Source of the DNA: Prolixibacteraceae bacterium
GTDB taxonomy: Bacteria; Bacteroidota; Bacteroidia; Bacteroidales; Prolixibacteraceae
DNA: 6,348 bases
NCBI GenBank assembly: GCA_016931875.1
Contig: JAFGDX010000331.1
Span: 1 to 6,348 of the forward strand
Direction of reading: 5' to 3'
Below, piece by piece: positions 1 to 5,828 of the stretch. Positions within the stretch are counted from its first letter, which is position 1. Each line of letters opens with the position of its first letter. Made by a program: the position numbers and the translations under genes. A model generated the notes under the pieces. That model saw only the letters and a program-made list of their open reading frames with translations, ran no database searches and was not told the DNA's origin.

Positions 1-520
1 AGGACCGGGGTCGTATACCGGGTTGCGTATTGGCGTTTCGGTGGCCAAAGGTTTGTGTTACGCGCTTGAAAAACCGCTTATTTCAGTGGGTTCGCTTGAT
101 GCACTGGGAATGCACACAAGCCAAAATATCAGTGATTATTTGAACGGGGAAAAGTATCAAAATATACGGCTGTGCCCCATGATTGATGCCCGCCGGATGG
201 AAGTTTACACCTCGCTGTACAATTCCGCGGGAGAAACCATTCAGGAGGTGAATGCCCGGATTATTGACGAAACCTCTTTTGCAGACGAACTCAAATACCA
301 TAAAATTCTTTTTTTTGGAAACGGCGCCGGAAAATGCCGGGAACACCTCACCCATCCCAACGCCTTGTTTTTGGGGCCATTAAAGACTTCGGCACGGTTT
401 ATGCTTTTTTTATCGGAAAAGAAGTATAACAATAAGGAATTTGAAAACGTTGCTTATTTCGAACCGTTTTATTTAAAAAATTTCGTGGCAACCATTCCGA
501 AGAATAAAATTTTAACATGA
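1..520 (+). CDS. tsaB: tRNA threonylcarbamoyladenosine biosynthesis protein TsaB, 5'-truncated by the window edge
   Basis: TsaB is the non-catalytic, ASKHA-fold partner of TsaD. With TsaE and the TsaC product threonylcarbamoyl-AMP it makes t6A at position 37 of tRNAs reading ANN codons, in the cytoplasm. The reading frame is open from base 2 (172 codons plus stop) and begins with GPGSYTGLRIG, the family signature that sits near residue 65-75 in complete proteins, so roughly the first 65-70 residues lie outside the window. Further family features are the IDARRMEVY stretch (codons near 182-209) and the C-terminal FEPFYLKNFVA segment. A TTG at base 23 could be mistaken for a start, but it lies inside the signature and the frame continues upstream of it. 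The stop TGA overlaps the ATG of the next gene by four bases (517-520), which suggests translational coupling. The family call is firm; only the 5' end is unknown. Confidence 0.95.
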   Translation, partial: GPGSYTGLRIGVSVAKGLCYALEKPLISVGSLDALGMHTSQNISDYLNGEKYQNIRLCPMIDARRMEVYTSLYNSAGETIQEVNARIIDETSFADELKYHKILFFGNGAGKCREHLTHPNALFLGPLKTSARFMLFLSEKKYNNKEFENVAYFEPFYLKNFVATIPKNKILT

Positions 521-1251
521 AAAAAATTATCATCATATTGCTTTTGGCACTTCTGTCATTTTCACAGGCATTTGCAACAAAAGAAACCATAAAATTCAAT
601 CTGAAATTTGGTTTTATAAAAGGAGGCGAAGCAAAACTGGTTATTTCTGATACCACTTTCAACGGGAAAAAAGCCATTCATTATTTTTTGGAAGGGCAAA
701 CCACCGGATTAACCGACAAACTGTTTGGGGTGAACGACGTTTACGAAACCACTGTTGACGCAGACTCCCATCTTCCCTTAAAATCCATCAGAAACATTAA
801 AGAAGGCAAATACCGCTGGTACAACGAAACCCTATTTTATCATAATATCGATTCATTAAACAGCCAAAAATCGGGCTGGCGCGAAATGCCCGAAAACCTG
901 GTCGACATTATCTCGGTATTTTTTTACTTTATCAACCAGCACCTGCTGGAAGAAATAGAAGTTGGCCACATGGTTACACTGCCAACATTTCATGCCGATA
1001 AGATTGATAACGTAACCGTTAAGTATCTTGGCGAGAGCCGGGTAGAAACCGACATGGGGAAAATTGATTGTTTTGTTCTTGCACCGGTGGTGGATAAAGG
1101 CAAGCTTTTAAACCGCTCAGACGGGTTAAAGTTTTTTATTTCAAAAGAAACCAAAATGCCCGTTCTCCTGGAATTCGACATGAAAGTGGGGGCCCTGAGA
1201 GCCATTTTAAAAAGCTATAAAAAAGACGGGAATGAGCTTGTAAACAAATAA
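517..1251 (+). CDS. Exported DUF3108 domain protein
   Basis: This 244-residue protein of unknown function starts with a typical Sec signal peptide: KK at 2-3, a hydrophobic stretch I4-F15, and an AFA site at 18-20, so cleavage after A20 is likely. The mature part is predicted to be a beta-rich periplasmic or cell-envelope protein. It resembles the DUF3108 family by the early FGFIKGGEAKL segment (31-41), the GLTDKLFGVNDVYET segment (64-78), the DIISVFFYF segment (130-138), and a C-terminal GLKFFISKETKMPVLLE block (203-219) ending in VGALRAIL. There is no lipobox cysteine, so it is not a lipoprotein; the only cysteine is C185. The ATG start is fixed by the signal peptide and by the ATGA overlap with tsaB, so the two are very likely co-transcribed. 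No clear terminator follows it. The family assignment is by recognition of motifs and the role is not known. Confidence 0.85.
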   Translation: MKKIIIILLLALLSFSQAFATKETIKFNLKFGFIKGGEAKLVISDTTFNGKKAIHYFLEGQTTGLTDKLFGVNDVYETTVDADSHLPLKSIRNIKEGKYRWYNETLFYHNIDSLNSQKSGWREMPENLVDIISVFFYFINQHLLEEIEVGHMVTLPTFHADKIDNVTVKYLGESRVETDMGKIDCFVLAPVVDKGKLLNRSDGLKFFISKETKMPVLLEFDMKVGALRAILKSYKKDGNELVNK

Positions 1252-1288
1252 TCAGCTAAAAAATACTTCTAAAAATGCTCAGAAAAGA

Positions 1289-1317
1289 TTGATTTTTAAT
1301 CGATTTGTTTATTTTTG
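1289..1317 (+). promoter_or_regulatory. Bacteroidota-type promoter of efp
   Basis: TATTTTTG at 1310-1317 is an exact match to the Bacteroidota -7 element TAnnTTTG. A TTG at 1289-1291 lies 18 bases upstream and fits the -33 element. Transcription would start near 1323-1325, leaving a leader of only about 17-20 bases before the efp ATG at 1342. This gives efp its own promoter, independent of tsaB-DUF3108. The -7 match and spacing are seen directly; activity is inferred. Confidence 0.65.
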
Positions 1318-1341
1318 CACCGATTTTAAAAGTTAATAAGA

Positions 1342-1911
1342 ATGGCTACAACAGCAGATTTTAGAAACGGTTTGTGTTTTATGTTCAAAGGAGAAATTTA
1401 CTCTATTGTTTCCTTTTTACATGTGAAACCAGGAAAAGGCCCGGCCTTTGTTCGTACAAAATTAAAAAATGTAAAAACCGGCCGTGTTATTGAAAACACA
1501 TTCTCATCGGGGGTTAAAGTTGAGGATGTTCGGGTAGAACGTCGTCAGTATCAATATCTGTACCGCGACGATATGGGTTTGAATGTGATGAATACCGAAA
1601 CTTTTGAGCAAATTTCAATTCCTGAATCGATGGTTGAAAACAATGATTTGATGAAAGAAGGCGAAATCATTGAAATTCAGTTTCATGCCGACGAAGAAAT
1701 GCCGCTGACAGCCGAAATGCCGGAAAAAGTAGAACTAAAGATTATACAAACCATTGAAGGAGAAAAAGGGAACACGGCCAGTTCAACCGCATTAAAACCA
1801 GCAACGGTTGAAACCGGCGCCGAAATTATGGTTCCGATGTTTATCAACGAAGGCGATGTAATTAAAATTAACACACACGACCGTTCCTACAGTGAAAGAG
1901 TAAAACAATAA
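1342..1911 (+). CDS. efp: Elongation factor P
   Basis: EF-P binds between the ribosomal P and E sites and helps peptide-bond formation at consecutive prolines. The 189-residue length is normal. Domain I (about 1-63, KOW-like) carries the loop HVKPGKGPAF with K32 at the tip, equivalent to E. coli K34, the residue that is post-translationally modified in many bacteria. Domain II (about 66-128) contains the MNTETFEQI stretch. Domain III (about 131-189) matches the EF-P signature K-x-A-x4-G-x2-I-x-V-P-x2-I-x2-G at K152-G171. No modification enzyme (EpmA/EpmB, EarP, YmfI-like) is encoded in the window, so how or whether K32 is modified cannot be told. The C-terminal stretch THDRSYSERVK departs from the usual TRTGEYVxRVK form. 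The gene has its own promoter and a strong terminator, so it is probably monocistronic. The ATG is preceded by an A/T-rich leader without Shine-Dalgarno sequence. Confidence 0.98.
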   Translation: MATTADFRNGLCFMFKGEIYSIVSFLHVKPGKGPAFVRTKLKNVKTGRVIENTFSSGVKVEDVRVERRQYQYLYRDDMGLNVMNTETFEQISIPESMVENNDLMKEGEIIEIQFHADEEMPLTAEMPEKVELKIIQTIEGEKGNTASSTALKPATVETGAEIMVPMFINEGDVIKINTHDRSYSERVKQ

Positions 1912-1938
1912 AAAGTTATTTTCAAAGGGATATTTCAG

Positions 1939-1966
1939 TCCGGTCTGGTTCAGGCCGGATTTTTTT
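1939..1966 (+). terminator. Intrinsic terminator of efp, overlapping the 3' end of the convergent gene
   Basis: A 9-bp GC-rich stem (1939-1947 with 1951-1959, one G-T pair, loop GTT) is followed directly by seven T residues (1960-1966) on the + strand. It begins 28 bases after the efp stop. Read on the - strand, the hairpin also folds but has no T tract behind it, so it should stop efp transcripts well and act poorly for the opposing ligase gene. The 3' arm and T tract code for the last residues and lie next to the stop (1950-1952) of the - strand gene. Confidence 0.9.
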
Positions 1967-3407
1967 GTGTCTGATTTTTGCGGCTCAAAAACAAATCAAT
2001 GGAAACAATCATTGCGGTAAAGCCCCAAAACGGTACCGAAATTTTATCAGTATCAAGAAAATTATTCAGAAAACCGTGGATGTAATACGTTACCAAAGCC
2101 ACCAGCGCCGCAAGAACAATCTGTTTCAGGCGAACATCAGAAAGCCGCGAATAGGTTTTTACGGCGGTATAAACCACCGTTGCAATGACAAGCAGGAAGG
2201 TGAGCAGCCCCATCACACCGGTTTCGGCAAGCGGCCCCAGGTATTCGCTGTGGGCGTTCCCACCGTCGGCTGAATTGGTACTGATGATGGTCCGGTCTTT
2301 ATTTAACTGGTATGGGGCATACTGAAACATATATGTTCCGGGGCCGAAACCAAATACAGGCTTGTCGGCAAACATGCGGATGGCACAGCTCCAGCGATTG
2401 ATTCGCTCGAGGTTGGAAGCATCTGAGGTAATGTTTGACATCGAATTAATGTGGGTCATAAAATCAGCAGAAGATTGCTCGGTGTTCCGTTCGAGCCGCA
2501 TAAAAATCTGATCCTGAAACAGAACAAACAGGGTAACCAGAGATACAAAGGTGATGAATAAACTGCGAAACCTGATTTTCAGTTTTACAATTCCCCAAAC
2601 TCCCAGGGCAACAACCATGCTCAACCAGGCAGCCCTGCTGTACGACAGCACAAAACCGAGGAGCAGTATTCCCAAAAATACAAACGAAATTATTCTTGTT
2701 TTTTTGGAATAATTTTTACCCAGCGAAAACAAAACAAGAAACGGGAGATAAATGGCCAAAACTGCGCCATAGGAAGTATGATCGTTATAAAATGGTGAAA
2801 CTACAAAATGAGCCGCCTGCTTGTCCCACAAACCATAACTCAGATGGCGCGATGTGGAATAAAACACCACCACTGCCAACGCAACCACATACAACCAAAC
2901 ATACCGCTCCATGTTTTTCCCTTCGCTGAATATTTTGATGGGGATGAGATACAGCCCCACAATAAACCAGGTGCGCGACAACAAAAATTTAAACGAAACA
3001 ACCGGCATTGTGCTGGTAAGGCAGGTAAGTAAAATCCAGAAAAGGTTCAGCCCGAGAGCGAGCGAAACCGGGTGCAGCAAAATTCGCCGGTCAAAACTTC
3101 GTTCGTGAAGCACTTTTAAAATAAAAAGAACCAGCAGCCCAAACAAAAGTGGTTCGGTGGGCAAAAACATATCGAAACTAAAACCCGGAACAATTTCGTG
3201 AAGGGGCACCGAAAGCGGAGTAAAAAACGCAATCAGATACACAATTTTATCAAACGAAAAAACGGCCAGCAGCAGGATGATAAGCAACACCGGCAAGGCA
3301 TTGGCAAGCAGCATTTCTTTTTTCACCACAAGCCATAAATTCAAAAGAATAAACGCAATTGAAATGATATAAAAAAACGAAACTCTTATGAACTGGTTCC
3401 GAATCAC
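1950..3407 (-). CDS. O-antigen ligase / Wzy-type polymerase family membrane protein
   Basis: A 485-residue multi-pass inner-membrane protein with about 12-14 hydrophobic segments. It has the layout of the Wzy_C (O-antigen ligase/polymerase) family: a long periplasmic loop between about 298 and 394, preceded by LSYSRAAW (254-261) and containing RINRWSCAIRMF (335-346), a PVFGFGPGTY segment (350-359) and NAHSEYLGPLAETG (384-397). H386 fits the conserved loop histidine of ligases such as WaaL. The family joins undecaprenyl-linked glycans to each other (Wzy) or to lipid A-core or protein (WaaL, PglL-like); sequence alone does not separate these. The start is GTG at 3407, two bases after the TAA of the wzz-type gene. 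No in-frame ATG or other usual start lies between it and the upstream in-frame stop at 3429-3431, and the first internal Met (residue 32) would remove the first membrane segment. Translational coupling to the upstream gene is likely. Its immediate Wzz-like neighbour slightly favours a polymerase role. Confidence 0.85.
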   Translation of the reverse strand: MIRNQFIRVSFFYIISIAFILLNLWLVVKKEMLLANALPVLLIILLLAVFSFDKIVYLIAFFTPLSVPLHEIVPGFSFDMFLPTEPLLFGLLVLFILKVLHERSFDRRILLHPVSLALGLNLFWILLTCLTSTMPVVSFKFLLSRTWFIVGLYLIPIKIFSEGKNMERYVWLYVVALAVVVFYSTSRHLSYGLWDKQAAHFVVSPFYNDHTSYGAVLAIYLPFLVLFSLGKNYSKKTRIISFVFLGILLLGFVLSYSRAAWLSMVVALGVWGIVKLKIRFRSLFITFVSLVTLFVLFQDQIFMRLERNTEQSSADFMTHINSMSNITSDASNLERINRWSCAIRMFADKPVFGFGPGTYMFQYAPYQLNKDRTIISTNSADGGNAHSEYLGPLAETGVMGLLTFLLVIATVVYTAVKTYSRLSDVRLKQIVLAALVALVTYYIHGFLNNFLDTDKISVPFWGFTAMIVSIDLFLSRKNQTQKNPA

Positions 3408-3409
3408 TG

Positions 3410-4360
3410 TTACATTTTTTTTCGGTAATCAAGTATCACGAAAACCAGTAAAGCAAAGAAAACCGCCGAAATGGTTGTAAAAGCCACAATCAACCACCGC
3501 ACCGGATACGATTTTTTATCAGCCGGCACAGGGTATTCAACCACGTGGCAATAGGTAATCACTTTTTCGTATTCGTTGTAATATAATTCATACTGTGCGG
3601 TTAGTGAATCGATAACCATTTCAAGGTTATCCATTCTTGATTCAATCCACGCCGCCCTGGTTCCTTCTTTTTCGAAATTTGAATACAATTCCTCAATTTT
3701 TTTTGCATCGTTTGCTGAACCCCTTCCGGTGGCCAGTGCATTCATATAACCACGGGTAATTTCGGGTGTTTGGGTATCAAAATCCAGGATTCCGTATTTA
3801 TTCTTCAGGGTGTCCATTACCAGCATCAGCGAATCCCGTTCTTTGTACTTTCGGTCAAGCCATCGTTTTGAAATGTCAACCATTTCCTTGTTTTTGATGC
3901 GCTGCATTTCCTCTACTTTTTTATTGTAGAACCAAATAATGGAATCGCACATATCAGAGGCGCGTTGCGGATCGTAGTCGAGCACCTGTATTTCAACGGT
4001 TTCAAATTCGGTTTTGCGTGCTTTTACATTATCGTTGTAAATATCAACCATGTAGGTAAGATAATGCGGATTTTCCCTGTTTACTTTGTACACTTTATCG
4101 AGCTGGAAAACATCAAACATTTTTAGTTTAATGTCTCTCGAATTTACCACTTCCAGCATCTGTTCCGTTTCCGATTCGTTGCTCAGCACCCAAATGTTGG
4201 TTGGATATATGCGCGCTGTAGATTTAAACTTGGGCTTAATAAATTTGGGCCCTGAAAAAACCGCCGACAAGGCAATGGCAATAAGCCCGACAAGAACAAA
4301 ATGAAATTTACGTTTCCAGATTAGGCTCAGGATACGCTGATTATCAAAAAAATCATTCAT
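3410..4360 (-). CDS. Wzz/GumC-type polysaccharide co-polymerase (chain-length determinant)
   Basis: A 316-residue protein with the standard Wzz architecture: a short cytoplasmic N-terminus, TM1 at about 19-36, a long periplasmic part rich in helix and likely coiled coil (about 140-270), and TM2 at about 288-310 followed by a short basic tail. Family marks are FKSTARIYP (45-53) after TM1, the DYDPQRASDMCDSII stretch (128-142), and prolines P277, P279 and P286 before TM2. These proteins oligomerise in the inner membrane and set glycan chain length together with a Wzy polymerase. There is no C-terminal tyrosine kinase domain and no outer-membrane export partner nearby, so it is a bare Wzz-like type rather than a Wzc. 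It follows tyrS after an 84-base gap in which I find neither a TAnnTTTG element nor a terminator, so it may be read from the tyrS promoter. The gene ends in an A8 run followed by ATG TAA, and the ligase/polymerase gene begins two bases later. Confidence 0.85.
   Translation of the reverse strand: MNDFFDNQRILSLIWKRKFHFVLVGLIAIALSAVFSGPKFIKPKFKSTARIYPTNIWVLSNESETEQMLEVVNSRDIKLKMFDVFQLDKVYKVNRENPHYLTYMVDIYNDNVKARKTEFETVEIQVLDYDPQRASDMCDSIIWFYNKKVEEMQRIKNKEMVDISKRWLDRKYKERDSLMLVMDTLKNKYGILDFDTQTPEITRGYMNALATGRGSANDAKKIEELYSNFEKEGTRAAWIESRMDNLEMVIDSLTAQYELYYNEYEKVITYCHVVEYPVPADKKSYPVRWLIVAFTTISAVFFALLVFVILDYRKKM
3415..3422 (-). other. A8 run forming a possible -1 slippery site at the wzz/wzy junction
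   Basis: On the - strand the wzz-type gene ends CGA AAA AAA ATG TAA, giving an in-frame A_AAA_AAA heptamer three to nine bases before the stop. The downstream membrane gene is in the -1 frame and is open through this point: its nearest upstream stop is at 3429-3431, before the run. A slip would join residue K315 of the first protein to NVT and then the whole second protein, giving about 803 residues. The arrangement is seen; use of the site is not shown. A similar A8 run at 3707-3714 inside the same gene would give an immediate stop, so the run may be chance. Confidence 0.25.
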
Positions 4361-4444
4361 AAGAAGTGGTTTAAATTCGATCGCACTATTTCACTTCAAC
4401 GAAACAGAACGTCTTTTAGTATCTGTGAATTTTTTAAAATGTGA

Positions 4445-5737
4445 TTACTGAACGATGATCAGATAATAATTTTTCTTCCCCTTTTGAGCCAGAATATATT
4501 TTCCGCCAATCAGAAAATTGCTGTTTATATTCAACTCCGGATCGGTAATCTTATCCTTGTTAATGCTCAGTCCGTTTCCCTGAATGGTTCTTCGTAATTC
4601 TCCCTTTGAAGGAAAAACATCCGTTTTTTCAGCCAGAAGATCGATCACATTCACCCCGGCGTCAATTTCGGTCCTGGAAACTGCAAACTGCGGAACACCT
4701 TCAAAAACCGATAAAAAGGTACTTTCATTTAGTTTTCGCAACTGTTCGGCGGTTCCTTTTCCAAACAAAATCTGCGAAGCTTCCACCGCCATTTCATAAT
4801 CTTCTTTTGAATGCACCATCACGGTAACTTCTTCGGCCAGTTTTTTCTGAAGAATACGTGCATGGGGTGCTTCGCGGTGCTGTTCAATCAAAGCATCAAT
4901 TTCTTCCTTTGGCAAAAGTGTAAAAACTTTTATGTAGCGTTCTGCGTCCTCATCGGAGGTGTTGAGCCAAAACTGGTAAAACGAATAGGGCGAAGTACGG
5001 TCGGGGTCGAGCCATACATTTCCACCTTCGGTTTTGCCAAACTTGCTGCCGTCGGCTTTGGTAATCAGCGGAATAGTAAGTGCAAACGCTTCACCCCCTG
5101 TTTTCCGTCGAATCAGTTCCGTGCCGGTGGTAATATTCCCCCACTGATCCGATCCTCCCATCTGAAGTTTGCAGTTCATATTATCATACAACCACAAAAA
5201 GTCGAAACCCTGCACCAGCTGGTAGGTAAATTCGGTGAACGACATTCCCACTTTCGATTCGGAACTCAAGCGTTTTTTAACCGAATCTTTCGCCATCATG
5301 TAGTTTACGGTGATGTGTTTTCCCACGTCGCGAATAAATTCAAGAAAAGAAAATTCTTTCATCCAGTCGTAGTTGTTTACCATCACTGCCTGGTTGGGCG
5401 CTCCTGAATCGAAGTCAAGAAATTTTGAAAGTTGTTTTTTTATTCCGTCCAGATTTTTATTCAGCGATTCTTCATTAAGCAAATTCCGCTCCTGCGATTT
5501 TCCCGAAGGATCGCCAATCATACCCGTGGCACCACCCACCAAAGCAATGGGTTTGTGCCCGGCCAGCTGAAACCTTTTCAGCATCATAATCTGGGCAAAA
5601 CTTCCTACGTGCAGTGAATCGGCAGTTGGGTCGAAACCAATGTATGCTGCGGTCATTTCTTTTTGCAGCTGTTCCTCCGTTCCGGGCATCATATCGTGCA
5701 ACATGCCCCTCCACTGGAGATCTTCAACAAAGTTCAT
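4445..5737 (-). CDS. tyrS: Tyrosyl-tRNA synthetase
   Basis: This class Ic aminoacyl-tRNA synthetase charges tRNA-Tyr with tyrosine in the cytoplasm. The 430-residue length is normal for the bacterial TyrRS form with a C-terminal S4 domain. The Rossmann core holds [16 protein letters not shown] (31-46), where HVGS (43-46) is the HIGH motif with serine in the last position, then [13 protein letters not shown] (68-80), the tyrosine-pocket block YQLVQGFDF (172-180), GGSDQWGN (194-201), and the KMSKS-equivalent KFGKT (232-236). An S4-like RNA-binding domain occupies about 365-430 ([18 protein letters not shown] at 376-393, ending [10 protein letters not shown]). The ATG at 5737 gives the family's usual N-terminus ([13 protein letters not shown]) and lies shortly after a -7 element. 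No T-box or other leader is present: only 91 bases separate it from the upstream gene. It is the first gene of a possible tyrS-wzz-wzy transcript. Confidence 0.98.
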   Translation of the reverse strand: MNFVEDLQWRGMLHDMMPGTEEQLQKEMTAAYIGFDPTADSLHVGSFAQIMMLKRFQLAGHKPIALVGGATGMIGDPSGKSQERNLLNEESLNKNLDGIKKQLSKFLDFDSGAPNQAVMVNNYDWMKEFSFLEFIRDVGKHITVNYMMAKDSVKKRLSSESKVGMSFTEFTYQLVQGFDFLWLYDNMNCKLQMGGSDQWGNITTGTELIRRKTGGEAFALTIPLITKADGSKFGKTEGGNVWLDPDRTSPYSFYQFWLNTSDEDAERYIKVFTLLPKEEIDALIEQHREAPHARILQKKLAEEVTVMVHSKEDYEMAVEASQILFGKGTAEQLRKLNESTFLSVFEGVPQFAVSRTEIDAGVNVIDLLAEKTDVFPSKGELRRTIQGNGLSINKDKITDPELNINSNFLIGGKYILAQKGKKNYYLIIVQ

Positions 5738-5763
5738 GAAAATATTCGTTTTAAAAATTTGCG

Positions 5764-5771
5764 CAAAGATA
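5764..5771 (-). promoter_or_regulatory. -7 element of the tyrS promoter
   Basis: TATCTTTG on the - strand matches the Bacteroidota -7 consensus TAnnTTTG exactly and ends 26 bases before the tyrS ATG, which leaves a leader of roughly 20 bases. No TTG/TTTG is found 17-25 bases upstream, so the -33 element is absent or poor. This may mean a weaker or activator-dependent promoter. Confidence 0.6.
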
Positions 5772-5792
5772 TAAAATGCTGGTTGTTATCTG

Positions 5793-5813
5793 CTGTTTTA
5801 CCCATAAAAACAG
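5793..5813. repeat. Perfect 7-bp inverted repeat upstream of tyrS
   Basis: CTGTTTT (5793-5799) and AAAACAG (5807-5813) are perfect inverted copies separated by seven bases. They lie between the stop of the DUF3667 gene and the tyrS -7 element, with the near edge 21 bases upstream of that element, so they span the place where a -33 element would be and beyond. It could be an operator-like site or a weak hairpin at the end of the upstream transcript. No T tract follows it in the - direction, so a classical terminator is unlikely. A and T dominate the arms, so chance occurrence is possible. Confidence 0.35.
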
Positions 5814-5828
5814 AAGTTCTTCCAAAAA

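Noticed and set aside
23..25. TTG as the start of tsaB
   Set aside because: It falls inside the conserved GPGSYTGLRIG motif and the frame is open upstream to base 2.
1287..1304. Imperfect inverted repeat (ATTGATT/AATCGAT) in the efp promoter
   Set aside because: One mismatch, very A/T-rich and only a few bases of spacer; not distinguishable from chance.
4361..4444. Promoter or terminator between tyrS and the wzz-type gene
   Set aside because: No TAnnTTTG element and no stable hairpin with a T tract could be found on the - strand; only a 4-bp CAGA/TCTG pair is present.
4811..5407. 198-codon open frame on the + strand
   Set aside because: It lies wholly antisense to the well-conserved tyrS gene, shows no recognisable family or domain, and has no promoter; it is a shadow of tyrS codon use.
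5814..5828. Terminator after the DUF3667 gene on the - strand
   Set aside because: The GGAAGAACTTC stretch before a short T run allows only about three base pairs with a usable loop; too weak to call.
5738..5828. T-box or other leader RNA in front of tyrS
   Set aside because: Only 91 bases lie upstream and a -7 element sits 26 bases from the ATG, so there is no room for a T-box leader and no T-box-like sequence is seen.
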